From Rhodocyclaceae bacterium (GTDB taxonomy: Bacteria > Pseudomonadota > Gammaproteobacteria > Burkholderiales > CAIKXV01), in contig JADCHX010000010.1 of assembly GCA_020248265.1 (NCBI GenBank), positions 124,001 to 188,000 on the forward strand: a stretch of DNA of 64,000 nt, read 5' to 3'. The first letter of the stretch is position 1, and each line of letters begins with the position of its first letter. A program made the position numbers and the translations under genes. The notes beneath the pieces were generated by a model. It worked only from the letters and a program-made list of their open reading frames with translations. It was not told where the DNA came from and did not search any database. Positions 49,272 to 58,273 of the stretch are shown piece by piece.

Positions 49272-50888
49272 TCAGGCCTTGAAGATCGTGCGGTAGTCGG
49301 CCTGCACATGGAACCAGTACATGTAGCCCTGCACGTACTTCTGCATCGCGACATCGAAGGCCGGCTGGATGATCGGGATGCGCGGCACGTCGGTGAACGC
49401 GATCTCGACGAAGTTCCTGACCTGTGCCTCGTAGCGTTTGGGGTCGGTTTCGAAGCGGGCCGCGTCGATCAGCTTGTCCATGGCCGGATTCTGGTAGCTC
49501 ATCGTGTTGAACACCGCGTTCTGGCCGTGGTAGCACCAGTAGAAGAAGTACTCGGGGAAGTTGAGCCAGCCGCCGAAGCGATTGAAGATCAGCGGCATGT
49601 CCTTCTTCAGCAGCGCGGCGCGCCAGTTGGCGCCAGGCACCTTGTTGATCGAAACCTTGACGTTGATCCGGGCAAGCGCTTCCTGGATGAGGATCGACAC
49701 CGGTTCTCCGATGGTCGCGCCGCCGAGGTCGAACGAAAGTGTGGTCTCGAAACCGTCCGGCATGCCAGCCTGCTTCATGAGCTCGAGCGCACGCGGCACG
49801 TTGGTGCTGTAGCCGTGCGGCACCGGCCATTCGGCCTTCGTCGGCGTGTTCGACTTCGCGCCCCACATCTTGGTGCCGCGTCCCCAGAAGCCGATGTCAT
49901 TCATCCGGTCGTACGGCAGCGCGTAGGCAATCGCCTGGCGCACCAGCGGATTGTTGAACGGCGGGCGGGTGGTGTTCATGCCGATGTAGAACAGCGCGTT
50001 CTCGACCGGCGTCGAGACCACGCGTACCGGGCCGGACTCCTTCGCCATCTCGAGGAAGTCCTTCGGCGGCAGTTCGTAGGTCATGTCGATGTCGCCACGC
50101 GCGAGCAACGCCCGGCGATTGCCGGCGGAGGGTACCTCACGCTGGACGATGCGCCGCAGCCGGGGCAGCGGACCGCTCTTCCAGTTGTCGAAGCGGCTGT
50201 AGATCAGCTCCTGTCCCGGGCGCCAGGCTTCCACCCGGAACGCACCGCCGCCAGCGGTGTTGTTGCGCAACCAGGCCGCTGCCCACGGATCCTTGTCGGA
50301 TGCGTTCTTCATCGCCAGCGCCGAGTTGTAGATCGAGGGCACCGGCACCGCCATGTTGGGCATCGCCATCTTGTCCCGCCGGTCGAGTTCGACGCGGAAG
50401 GTGAAGTCGTCCACCACGATGAACTGCTTGGGCTCGTTGAGCGATCCCGCGCGCATCTGGAACTGCGGGAACCCGCCCATGCCGAGCGCTCGATCGTAGG
50501 ACCACTTGACGTCCTTCGCGGTCACCTGTGTGCCATCGTGGAATGTGGCATTGCGGCGCAGCTTGAAAGTCACCGACTGTCCGTCCTTCGCAACCTGCCA
50601 GCTCTCGGCCAGTTCCGGCTCGAGCTTGCTGTAGTCATAGGAAACGGTTCCGTCCGGGAGTTTCTTGCGCCCGAACGTCATCAGCCGGTCGTAGGCATTG
50701 ACTGCCACGCCGTAGGCGGGCCGGTTGGCGCCGACGCCGTGGATATCCAGACTGTTGGGACCGAATTCATTGGCGACCACCAGCGTTTCGCGCTTTGCAT
50801 CCTGGGCGAGGGCAACGGACGAGCCTGCGGCTACGGTGCTTGCACTGCCGGTAGCGGCAACGGACTTGATGAAGCGGCGTCGATTCAT
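49272..50888 (-). CDS. ABC substrate-binding protein, family 5 (peptide/opine type)
   Basis: A 538-residue periplasmic binding protein. The leader MNRRRFIKSVAATGS has a twin-arginine motif (RRRFIK) and a mild hydrophobic core ending at ALA, so Tat export is likely. The SBP_bac_5 domain has LEPELAESWQVAKDGQSVTFKLR and the conserved WSYDRAL. GGAG 6 bases before ATG 50888 fixes the start. It is the first gene of the operon. Ligands of this family include peptides, nickel chelates, opines and glutathione; none is singled out here. Confidence 0.92.
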   Translation of the reverse strand: MNRRRFIKSVAATGSASTVAAGSSVALAQDAKRETLVVANEFGPNSLDIHGVGANRPAYGVAVNAYDRLMTFGRKKLPDGTVSYDYSKLEPELAESWQVAKDGQSVTFKLRRNATFHDGTQVTAKDVKWSYDRALGMGGFPQFQMRAGSLNEPKQFIVVDDFTFRVELDRRDKMAMPNMAVPVPSIYNSALAMKNASDKDPWAAAWLRNNTAGGGAFRVEAWRPGQELIYSRFDNWKSGPLPRLRRIVQREVPSAGNRRALLARGDIDMTYELPPKDFLEMAKESGPVRVVSTPVENALFYIGMNTTRPPFNNPLVRQAIAYALPYDRMNDIGFWGRGTKMWGAKSNTPTKAEWPVPHGYSTNVPRALELMKQAGMPDGFETTLSFDLGGATIGEPVSILIQEALARINVKVSINKVPGANWRAALLKKDMPLIFNRFGGWLNFPEYFFYWCYHGQNAVFNTMSYQNPAMDKLIDAARFETDPKRYEAQVRNFVEIAFTDVPRIPIIQPAFDVAMQKYVQGYMYWFHVQADYRTIFKA

Positions 50889-51297
50889 GGGTTCTCCGAT
50901 AACGTGGGAACCGATGCAGGTGGATGCGTCGATCCCGGGACGGGGGTGCTGGCGGACACGGCCCCGAAACGGCTGGCACACCAACTGGTATACCAACAGG
51001 TCGCGGCCCTTCCATGTCAGCAACATGCATGCCATCTACGCGCGGGCATCCACTCCGAACCGCAGCGCTGGCCGGGCTGTAGCCACCGCGTGCGCCGGCG
51101 CCGTGCGGATCGATCGACCGCACCGCGTCGACGGCGAGCGACCTTGCTGGACTTCAGGCATCCCACGCGCACGTCGATACGGAAGATCCGCACCACGATG
51201 AAGCGCCGCCGGAGAAGTTGCACCACGCGAGCACAAGCCGCCGGTGCACGGCGCCGGCCGAGCGAGACGCCCTGCCGATCCGTATCGACGGACAGAA
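50889..51297. other. intergenic leader region of the transporter operon
   Basis: About 410 bases between the terminator of the molybdenum-hydroxylase operon and the peptide-type binding-protein gene. Apart from the operator-like palindromes and the ribosome binding site of the binding protein, no gene, tRNA or riboswitch-like fold is convincing. No good -35/-10 pair was found at standard spacing, but the transporter promoter must lie here. Confidence 0.5.
50974..50995. promoter_or_regulatory. candidate GntR/FCD operator upstream of the transporter operon
   Basis: TGGTATACCA (50986-50995) is a perfect 10-bp palindrome centred about 100 bases before the binding-protein ATG. It fits the T-x-GTxxAC-x-A pattern known for FadR/FCD-type GntR operators. 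Two bases away, TGGCACACCA (50974-50983) is an imperfect copy with the same arms, giving a tandem arrangement with 12-bp periodicity. The operon encodes such a GntR protein. Binding itself is inferred. Confidence 0.5.
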
Positions 51298-51320
51298 AGA
51301 AGGCGCGCGTAACGCCTTCT
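51298..51320 (-). terminator. intrinsic terminator of the Mo-hydroxylase operon
   Basis: A perfect 8-bp inverted repeat, AGAAGGCG and CGCCTTCT, around a 7-base loop. On the minus strand it is followed by TTCTGTC, a modest T-rich tail. The upstream arm overlaps the last bases of the FAD-subunit stop codon, so the hairpin forms as soon as translation ends. It separates the atz-like/hydroxylase operon from the dipeptide-transporter operon. Confidence 0.65.
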
Positions 51321-52227
51321 AGAGCGGGCGCGCGCGCTCCGGCGCCTGCCAGGCTTCAGCAAGCGCAGCCATCACCAGGTTCACCGCGACCTGCCGGCGA
51401 TAGGCGGCCGTCGAACGGATGTCGTCGATCGGCGAGAGATCGGATGCGAGCGCATGTTCGACCAGGGCGCGGTCGATCTTGGAAAACGGCCTGTCGCGGA
51501 TCGCTGCAGACAAGGCCGGTGCAGCCAGCGGTACCGGACCGGCCGAGGCGAATCCGAAGCGCGCATCTCGCACCTGCCGGCCACGGTCCTCGGCACCGTC
51601 AGTCGTCTCGATCAGCGCCGCGAGCGCCACCTTGCTGATCGCCTGCGCCCTGCGCGTTCCGACTTTCCGGTAGTGGCTCGATGCGCCGGGTGCCGGATAC
51701 GGTAAAGTCACTGATACCAGCAGTTCATCGGGCTCGGCAAGGGTGCGCTTGTACCCGGTGTGGAATGCCGCGTAGTCGAGCGTCCGGCTTCCGCGTACGC
51801 TGGCCAGCGTGACCTGGGAGCCGTAGGCCAGCAGCACCGGCGGATTGTCGGCCGCCGGCGACGCGTTCATGATGTTGCCGCCGAGCGTGGCCCTGTTCTG
51901 TATCGCGATCGAACCGGTCTGACGGGCCGAGGACGCCAGCATCGGCAGACGGCCTGCAATGGCAGGATGCGCGGCGATGCGCGCGCAGCAGACTGCGGCA
52001 CCGATGGTCACCGCGTCCGGGCCGACCTCGATCGCGCCCAATTCCGGCAGCGCGGACAGGTCCAGCACCGATGGCAGCCGACGGCCACCGGCATTCCATC
52101 CGACCATGAGATCGGTGCAACCGGCGATCGCGACCACCGCACCCCCTGCTGACGCCCTGATGGCGAGCGCGTCGGCGAGCGATGCCGGGCGGTACCACTC
52201 GCCCGCTGCGGCTGCTGCGGGATTCAT
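51319..52227 (-). CDS. xanthine dehydrogenase family FAD-binding subunit (CoxM-like)
   Basis: A 302-residue medium subunit of a molybdenum hydroxylase. The FAD-binding motifs are IAGCTDLMVGWNAG and TLGGNIMNASPAADNPP, close to the CoxM/XdhB consensus. It passes electrons from the Fe-S subunit to NAD or another acceptor. ATG 52227 overlaps the Fe-S subunit stop by ATGA. It is the last gene of its operon. Confidence 0.92.
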   Translation of the reverse strand: MNPAAAAAGEWYRPASLADALAIRASAGGAVVAIAGCTDLMVGWNAGGRRLPSVLDLSALPELGAIEVGPDAVTIGAAVCCARIAAHPAIAGRLPMLASSARQTGSIAIQNRATLGGNIMNASPAADNPPVLLAYGSQVTLASVRGSRTLDYAAFHTGYKRTLAEPDELLVSVTLPYPAPGASSHYRKVGTRRAQAISKVALAALIETTDGAEDRGRQVRDARFGFASAGPVPLAAPALSAAIRDRPFSKIDRALVEHALASDLSPIDDIRSTAAYRRQVAVNLVMAALAEAWQAPERARPL

Positions 52228-52709
52228 GCGTCGCCGCCGCGGACGGTGGCGGCATCGAGTACGGCCGCATAGATGCGCGCGTAGCCGGTACAGCGGCACA
52301 GGTTGCCCGCCAGCGCTTCGCGGACTTCATCGAGGGACGGATCAGGCTGGCGGTCGAGCAGCGCACGCGCAGCGAGGATCATGCCGGGGGTGCAGATCCC
52401 GCACTGGGTGGCGCCGGCCCGTGCGAACGCCTCGAGCAGGGGATCGGTGCGTGGCAGGCCCTCGATGCTCGTCACCGTGCGGCCGTGCAGTTGTCCCACG
52501 GGTACCAGGCAGCTGTTCACGACCTCGCCGTCGACCAGCACGGCACAGGCGCCGCACTCCCCCTCGCCGCAGCCCTCCTTCGTGCCGGTCTGCCCGGCCT
52601 GCAGGCGCAGCAGGTCGAGCAGTCGCATCGACGGCGATGCGATCGATCCGTCGGCGCCGGACAGCGCGCGCCCGTTCAGCGTGAATGCCAGCGTACGGGC
52701 GAAGTTCAT
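52224..52709 (-). CDS. xanthine dehydrogenase family [2Fe-2S] subunit (CoxS-like)
   Basis: A 161-residue small subunit with two 2Fe-2S clusters. The plant-ferredoxin-type N-terminal site uses Cys47, 52, 55 and 67 (GCGEGECGACAV). The second uses Cys103, 106, 138 and 140 (CGICTPGM, LCRCTGY). ATG 52709 overlaps the large-subunit stop by ATGA. It links the Mo centre to the flavin subunit. Confidence 0.95.
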   Translation of the reverse strand: MNFARTLAFTLNGRALSGADGSIASPSMRLLDLLRLQAGQTGTKEGCGEGECGACAVLVDGEVVNSCLVPVGQLHGRTVTSIEGLPRTDPLLEAFARAGATQCGICTPGMILAARALLDRQPDPSLDEVREALAGNLCRCTGYARIYAAVLDAATVRGGDA

Positions 52710-55003
52710 GCGGCCTCCGGCGCGAGCGCTGGCTGCAGTGCCGCCATCACGTCTTCGGGCAGTACCGGCAGGCAGGCGATACGCGTCCCGAGCGCGAAAT
52801 TCACCGCGCTCAGGATCGCCGGACCCGGGCCGTCCATCGGCAGTTCGCCGAGTCCCTTGGCACCGGACGGACCGATGCCCCCGGGTTGTTCCTGGAAGAA
52901 CACGCGCACTGGCGGGATATCCACCGTGGTCGGAATGATGTAGTTGGTCATCCGGTTGTTGGCCATCGCCCCGTTCCCGTCGCGGACCACCTTCTCGAAC
53001 AAGGCAAAACCGATGCCCTGCACCACGCCGCCCTCGACCTGCCCGGCCGCGATCACGGGGTTCACCACGCGGCCCACCTCCTGCACCGCGGTGAACCCGG
53101 ATAGCGCGATCTCGCAGGTCGTCAGGTCGATGTCCACCTCGGCCACGTAGGTGGCCCAGGCGTAGCTCGCGTAGGGAGAGCCTTCGAACACGGTCTCGTC
53201 CCATGCGACGTTCGCCGGCGGCTCGTAGCGCGCCTGTGCCTCCAGCCGGGGATGGCCGTCGAGATAGCGTGCGCAGGCTGCGGCGAATGCATGCTCGTCG
53301 GCCGCGGTGGCCGGCAGCCCGGCCTTGCCGATGAGTTCGGCGCGCAGCCCGCGTGCGGCCTGCTCGACGATCTGCCCGACGATCATGCAGGTGCGGGAGG
53401 CGACCGTCGGGCCGGAATCGGGTACGTCGTGCGTGTCGACCGGCGCCTGGGTTACCCAGTCGAGCGGCAGCCCCAACGCGCCGGCGACGACCTGGCACAG
53501 CGTGGTGGTGTTGCCCTGGCCCATCTCGCTGCTGGATGCGACCACCTGCACGCGTCCGTCGGCATTCGCACGCACCCGTGCTTCGGAAGCGAGCACGACC
53601 TCGCCATTACCGGTGAAGCCGGCACCGTGGTGGAAGGTGGCCAACCCGATGCCCTTGCGAAGCGGACGCCCGGCGGCGGCATTCGTGGCATTGAATGCCG
53701 CGAACGCATCGCGCCGGGCAAGGTAGTCGCTCTCGCGCAGGGCCTGTTCGAGCACGGCATCGAAGTCGGTCGTGTCGTCGATCAGCTGGCCGGGCACCGA
53801 GCGGTCACCCGGGCGCAGCATGTTCACCCGGCGCAGCTCCAGCGGCGTCATGCCCAGCTGGCGCGCGAGCCCGTCCATCGCCTGCTCGATCGCGAAGATG
53901 CTCTGCGGCGCGCCGAAGCCCCGGAACGCGCCGTTCGGCGGGTGGTTGGTGGCGACCGCCCGCCCCCGTACCCGCGCGTTCGCGCAGGCATAGGGCCCCG
54001 GCGCGTGGATCACGCCGCGCGAAAGCACGACCGGCGACAGCGTCGTGTACGCGCCGCCATCGAGCGCGAAATCCATGTCGAGGAACGACAGTCGCCCATC
54101 GCGACGGGCCCCGATACGCACCAGGGTGCGTGACGGGTGGCGCTTGGGCGTGGCCAGCATGTCCTCGGCGCGGTCGTACACCAGCTTGACCGGGCGCCCG
54201 CCCGCCTTCAGCGACAGCAGGGCCGCGTGCGCGGCGATATGCGACGGATACTCCTCCTTGCCGCCGAAACCACCGCCAGTGGTGCAGTGGACGACCCGTA
54301 CCGCGCCCGCATCGCGGCCGGTGACCGCGGTCAGGGTGTCCAGCACGTAGTAGGGGCATTGCATCGATCCTTCGACCACCAGCACGCCGCCGGCATCGAC
54401 ATGGGCGATCATGCCCTGCGGCTCGATGTACACATGTTCCTGGGCCCCGGTCTCGAAGCGCCCTTCGAACACGACCTCCGCCGCCGCTTCGCCTGCCGCG
54501 AGGTCACCGCGCGACATCAGGTAGTCGCGGAAGACGTTGCCGGGACACACCTCGCCGCGCAGCGCCAGCGCATCGTCGATCGAGAACACCGGCGCGGGGT
54601 CGGGTATCTCGTGCAGCGTCACCGCCGCCAGCGCCTCGCGCAGCAAAGCTCGGTCGGGATGCGCGAGAAGCAGCACCGGCTCGCCGGCATGGCGGAAACG
54701 GTCGCAGGCCAGCACCGGCTGGTCCTGCTCGATCATCCGGGTCGCATTGAGGCCCGGGATGTCCGACGCGGCAACCACGACGAACGACGACCAGTCGACG
54801 CCGGCACCGAACTCGATGCGCTCGATCGTGCCGCCAGCCGCATGCGTACGTACCGTGGCTCCGTGCAGCATGCCGGGATACACGAGGTCGTCGACATACC
54901 GGGCCTCGCCCAGGATCTTGGCCGCAGCGTCCTTGCGCACGACCGGAGCGCCCACTGCGCCCCGGGTTCCGGGGAAACCGTCACGCCTTTCCGGAGTGGT
55001 CAT
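52706..55003 (-). CDS. xanthine dehydrogenase family molybdopterin subunit (CoxL-like)
   Basis: A 765-residue catalytic subunit that hydroxylates a carbon next to ring nitrogen, or an aldehyde, using water. Visible motifs are TTGGGFGGKEEYPSH, PNGAFRGFGAPQ (the arginine loop near the Mo site), and GAKGLGELP with the probable catalytic base at Glu720. CO dehydrogenase is excluded because its active-site Cys loop VAYRCSFR is absent. The substrate is not identifiable; neighbours suggest a nitrogen heterocycle. No Mo-cofactor insertion gene (XdhC-like) is adjacent. It begins 22 bases after the binding-protein stop. Confidence 0.92.
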   Translation of the reverse strand: MTTPERRDGFPGTRGAVGAPVVRKDAAAKILGEARYVDDLVYPGMLHGATVRTHAAGGTIERIEFGAGVDWSSFVVVAASDIPGLNATRMIEQDQPVLACDRFRHAGEPVLLLAHPDRALLREALAAVTLHEIPDPAPVFSIDDALALRGEVCPGNVFRDYLMSRGDLAAGEAAAEVVFEGRFETGAQEHVYIEPQGMIAHVDAGGVLVVEGSMQCPYYVLDTLTAVTGRDAGAVRVVHCTTGGGFGGKEEYPSHIAAHAALLSLKAGGRPVKLVYDRAEDMLATPKRHPSRTLVRIGARRDGRLSFLDMDFALDGGAYTTLSPVVLSRGVIHAPGPYACANARVRGRAVATNHPPNGAFRGFGAPQSIFAIEQAMDGLARQLGMTPLELRRVNMLRPGDRSVPGQLIDDTTDFDAVLEQALRESDYLARRDAFAAFNATNAAAGRPLRKGIGLATFHHGAGFTGNGEVVLASEARVRANADGRVQVVASSSEMGQGNTTTLCQVVAGALGLPLDWVTQAPVDTHDVPDSGPTVASRTCMIVGQIVEQAARGLRAELIGKAGLPATAADEHAFAAACARYLDGHPRLEAQARYEPPANVAWDETVFEGSPYASYAWATYVAEVDIDLTTCEIALSGFTAVQEVGRVVNPVIAAGQVEGGVVQGIGFALFEKVVRDGNGAMANNRMTNYIIPTTVDIPPVRVFFQEQPGGIGPSGAKGLGELPMDGPGPAILSAVNFALGTRIACLPVLPEDVMAALQPALAPEAA

Positions 55004-55025
55004 CGGTGACGGCCCCCGCAGAGCG

Positions 55026-56060
55026 TTACTTCACGAGCCGCTGGTCGCGGGCAGGCAGGAAGCTGCGATTGAACACCTCTGCCTGCGCCGGCGCACGCGG
55101 CAGCGCGGCCGCTTCCACCTGCTGCGCGACACCGCGGGCGAAGCGGTCGTCCACCACGTCGCCCAGCCCGACCTTGGTGACTTCCGGCGACAGCACGTCG
55201 TTCTGGATCGCCGCCAGCAGCCGCTGCCGCTGGTTGTCGCGATTGAGCAGCGGATCGCGCTTCATCACCGCGTCGACGCCGGCATCCGGATTGGCGAGCA
55301 CGTCCTGCACCCCGCGCGTCAGCGCGCGCAGGAAACCACGGATCGCCTCCGGATTCTCTTTCACGAACCTCTGCGAGAACATGATCGAGTTGCCGTAGCC
55401 GGCGACACCCATGTCGCCATAACGGAAAATGTTCAGGTCTTTCTCCGGGTTCAGCCCGACCGCCTGGGCCGCGAACCAGATCGTGTTGATGAAGCCGGCG
55501 ACCGCGTCGACTTCCTTCTTCTGCAGCATCGGCTCGCGCAGGTTCGGCGCCATGTTGGTGATCTTCACCTTGCTGGCATCGACACCGTTCGCCTTGGCGA
55601 ATACCGGCAGCAGGCCGAGCGCCGCGTCACCGGCCGGCGCACCCAGGGTGCGGCCCTCCAGGTCGCGAGGCGTCCTGATGCCCGACGACGCGAGCGTCGC
55701 GATCACGAACGGTGCGCGGTTGTACAGCATGTAGACCGCGACCGGCTGCTCGCCGGGCTTCTGCGCGGCCAGCCGGATCAGCGCGTTGGTATCACCGAAG
55801 CCGCCGTCGTACACGCCGCTGGCCACCGAGTTCACGGCCACGCCCGAACCCTTGCCCTGGTCGAACGTGACGTCCAGGCCTTCCTTGGCGAAGTAGCCGC
55901 GGTCCTGCGCGAGCAGGAAGAAGGCGTGTGGCCCCTGCCACACCCAATCGAGCTGGAAGCGGATCGCGACCTTGGCCTGGGCAAGCGCCGAGGGCGCGGC
56001 GAGCGACGACGCCAGCAGTGCCGCTGCGGTCGTGAGTGTCTTGCGCTTCTGTGCATCCAT
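55026..56060 (-). CDS. NMT1/THI5-like ABC substrate-binding protein
   Basis: A 344-residue periplasmic receptor of the nitrate/taurine/thiamine-precursor family. A Sec signal peptide ends at ALA (about residue 27). The core begins IRFQLDWVWQGPHAFFLLAQDRGYFAKEGL, where the aromatic cluster and Gly-Tyr-Phe are typical of NMT1-like receptors of pyrimidine-type ligands. It pairs with the permease 115 bases upstream and the ATPase. The ligand may be the compound attacked by the adjacent hydroxylase and amidases. Confidence 0.9.
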   Translation of the reverse strand: MDAQKRKTLTTAAALLASSLAAPSALAQAKVAIRFQLDWVWQGPHAFFLLAQDRGYFAKEGLDVTFDQGKGSGVAVNSVASGVYDGGFGDTNALIRLAAQKPGEQPVAVYMLYNRAPFVIATLASSGIRTPRDLEGRTLGAPAGDAALGLLPVFAKANGVDASKVKITNMAPNLREPMLQKKEVDAVAGFINTIWFAAQAVGLNPEKDLNIFRYGDMGVAGYGNSIMFSQRFVKENPEAIRGFLRALTRGVQDVLANPDAGVDAVMKRDPLLNRDNQRQRLLAAIQNDVLSPEVTKVGLGDVVDDRFARGVAQQVEAAALPRAPAQAEVFNRSFLPARDQRLVK

Positions 56061-56175
56061 TCGTCAATCTCCTCGGTTGAATCGTGACAGTGTCAGTGGG
56101 CGACCATGACTCATGGCCGGGTGTCGAATCCTTTGCCGGGCTGGGTGGTGCTTGTCCGCCGTCCGGTACGAGACA

Positions 56176-56976
56176 TCAGTGGCTCTGCAATGCAAGGTCG
56201 GCCTTGCGCTGCGACCACCCCGCGAAGCGGGTCTCGAGCAGCGCGAAAACACCGTACAGGATCACCCCCATGATGGCCAGCAGCAGCAGCGCACCGAACG
56301 CCAGAGCGGTCTGGTAGTTGGCACTGGCCACCATCATCACGTTGCCGATGCCCTTGTTGGCGGCGACCGTCTCCGACAGCACGGTACCGACGAAGGCGAG
56401 CGTGACCGAAATCTTCAGCGATGCGAAGAAGTACGGCATCGCCCTCGGCAACCCCACCTTCAGCAGGATGTCGCGCTTCTTCGCGCCCAGCGCACGCAGC
56501 ACGTCTTCGAGCTCCGGCTCGGTGGTGGCGAGCCCGGTGGCGACGTTCACCACGATCGGGAAGAACGAGATCACCAGCGAGGTGAGGATGGCCGGTATGG
56601 TGCCGACGCCGAACCACAGCACGAAGATCGGCACCACCGCGACCTTCGGAATGCTGGAGAAGCCGATCAGTACCGGATAGAACGCTTCGTACGCGAGCCG
56701 GGACGACCCGATCAGTGCGCCCAGCAGTACGCCGACGACGATCGCCCCCAGGAAACCGACCATCGTGGTGTACAGCGTCTGTACCGCATGCGGCCAGATG
56801 AGCGGGAACTTGGTGACCAGGTCATAGATCACCGCGCTCGGCGGAGGCAGGATCACCGACTTGATGCCGGTCAGCACGACCAGCAGTTCCCAGGCGATGA
56901 AGATCAGGGCCACGAAGACGACCGGGAACGCCTTGATCACGTAGCGATTGGCAAGCAGGGATGCGTTCATCTTCAT
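56176..56976 (-). CDS. ABC permease, SsuC/TauC-like
   Basis: A 266-residue inner-membrane permease with about six helices. The EAA loop is LEDVLRALGAKKRDILLKVGLPRAMPYFFASLKIS, matching the nitrate/sulfonate/taurine class. Its start overlaps the ATPase stop by ATGA. It forms the channel for the NMT1-like binding protein. Confidence 0.92.
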   Translation of the reverse strand: MKMNASLLANRYVIKAFPVVFVALIFIAWELLVVLTGIKSVILPPPSAVIYDLVTKFPLIWPHAVQTLYTTMVGFLGAIVVGVLLGALIGSSRLAYEAFYPVLIGFSSIPKVAVVPIFVLWFGVGTIPAILTSLVISFFPIVVNVATGLATTEPELEDVLRALGAKKRDILLKVGLPRAMPYFFASLKISVTLAFVGTVLSETVAANKGIGNVMMVASANYQTALAFGALLLLAIMGVILYGVFALLETRFAGWSQRKADLALQSH

Positions 56977-57845
56977 GCTCCCTTCATGCCATCGGCGCGC
57001 GCGTTGCCGATGCGGGTGCGCAGCCGGTGGACCATCGACACGAACTCCGGTTCGTACATCACGTCGAGCCCGCGCGGACGCGCAAAAGGCACGGCCTCGC
57101 TGTGCAGCAGGCGGCCCGGACGCGCGCTCATCACGAACACGGTCTCGGACAGCAGCACCGACTCGGCAAGATCATGGGTAATGAGCATCACGGTCGGACG
57201 CCGGGCAAGCCACAGTTCCTGGAGTACCTGCCAGAGCTCTTCGCGGGTGAACGCATCCAGCGCGCCGAACGGTTCGTCGAGCAGCAGCAGCGCCGGCTCG
57301 TGGATCAGCGCACGGCAGAGCGATGCCCGCTGCAGCATGCCGCCGGAGAGTTGCCACGGCTTCTTCTCGCCGAAGCCCTTCAGCCCGACCATCTCCAGCA
57401 GGGCCTCGGCCTTCGCGCGGTACTCGTCGTAGCGCGCGCGGAAGGTACTGCGGTAGGGCTCGACGATGCGCAATGGCAGCATCACGTTGTCGATCACGCT
57501 ATACCAGGGCAGCGGCGTCGGGTTCTGGAACGCCATGCCGACGAAGCCGAGCGGACCAGTCACCGGCTTGCCGCCGACCACCACCCGGCCCGCGGTGGGT
57601 GCGATCAGCCCGGACACCATCTTCAGCAGCGTCGACTTGCCGCATCCCGACGGCCCGACGATCGACACGAAGCCGCCTTTCGGGATATCGATCGTCGCCC
57701 CCTCGACGGCGAGCGTGCCGCCCGGGCCGCCATAGCGCAGACTGACGTCGTCGAAGCGGATGAACGGGTCGGCGATCACCGTACCCGAGGTGGCTGCTGC
57801 ATTGCCTGAATCGACGGTCGCGTCCATCGCGGTCCCCGTGGTCAC
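56973..57845 (-). CDS. ABC ATPase, SsuB/TauB-like
   Basis: A 290-residue ABC ATPase with Walker [12 protein letters not shown], signature [15 protein letters not shown], Walker [13 protein letters not shown] and switch histidine in [11 protein letters not shown] 57845 overlaps the AtzH-like stop by GTGA; an ATG six codons later (57827) is an alternative. It energises the NMT1-type importer and ties it by translational coupling to the amidase genes. Confidence 0.92.
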   Translation of the reverse strand: MTTGTAMDATVDSGNAAATSGTVIADPFIRFDDVSLRYGGPGGTLAVEGATIDIPKGGFVSIVGPSGCGKSTLLKMVSGLIAPTAGRVVVGGKPVTGPLGFVGMAFQNPTPLPWYSVIDNVMLPLRIVEPYRSTFRARYDEYRAKAEALLEMVGLKGFGEKKPWQLSGGMLQRASLCRALIHEPALLLLDEPFGALDAFTREELWQVLQELWLARRPTVMLITHDLAESVLLSETVFVMSARPGRLLHSEAVPFARPRGLDVMYEPEFVSMVHRLRTRIGNARADGMKGA

Positions 57846-58231
57846 TTGGGTTCGATCATGATGCTCACATGCGCCGCCACGACGCGCCAGCCCGCGGGCG
57901 TACGCATCCAGGTCTGGCTCTGGCGGCCGATCCTGTCGCCGGGCGGGCGCTTGAATTCGGTGTTGGCCACCGCGAAATCATGTCCGTAGGTGGTGATGCG
58001 GGTGTTTTCGAGCGTACGCATCAGGCCCTGCGAAGGACGCGAGGCACGGAACTCGCAGATCTCCTCGTAGCTGTGCAGGTTCTCGGTCGCTCCGTAGCGC
58101 AGCGTGCTCGGGTGGTCCCAGAAGATCTCGTCGAGCACGTCGACCTTGTTGTTTACCAGTGCGTCTTCATAGCGGTAGAAGGCCGCGGTGACTTCCGCCA
58201 GCACGTCCGGGATATTGACTTCGAGGCTCAT
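57842..58231 (-). CDS. AtzH/HpxZ-like protein (DUF3225, NTF2 fold)
   Basis: A 129-residue (138 if started at ATG 58258) NTF2-like protein. The core [28 protein letters not shown] and [14 protein letters not shown] closely matches AtzH/HpxZ. In cyanuric-acid degraders AtzH was shown to act as 1,3-dicarboxyurea amidohydrolase, making allophanate. In Klebsiella HpxZ belongs to the oxalurate pathway. It follows the AtzE-like gene. The start at 58231 is chosen from family length. Confidence 0.88.
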   Translation of the reverse strand: MSLEVNIPDVLAEVTAAFYRYEDALVNNKVDVLDEIFWDHPSTLRYGATENLHSYEEICEFRASRPSQGLMRTLENTRITTYGHDFAVANTEFKRPPGDRIGRQSQTWMRTPAGWRVVAAHVSIMIEPK

Positions 58232-58273
58232 CAGGTTGCTTTCGGGTGCAGGTTGCATTCGTGAGTCATGCGT

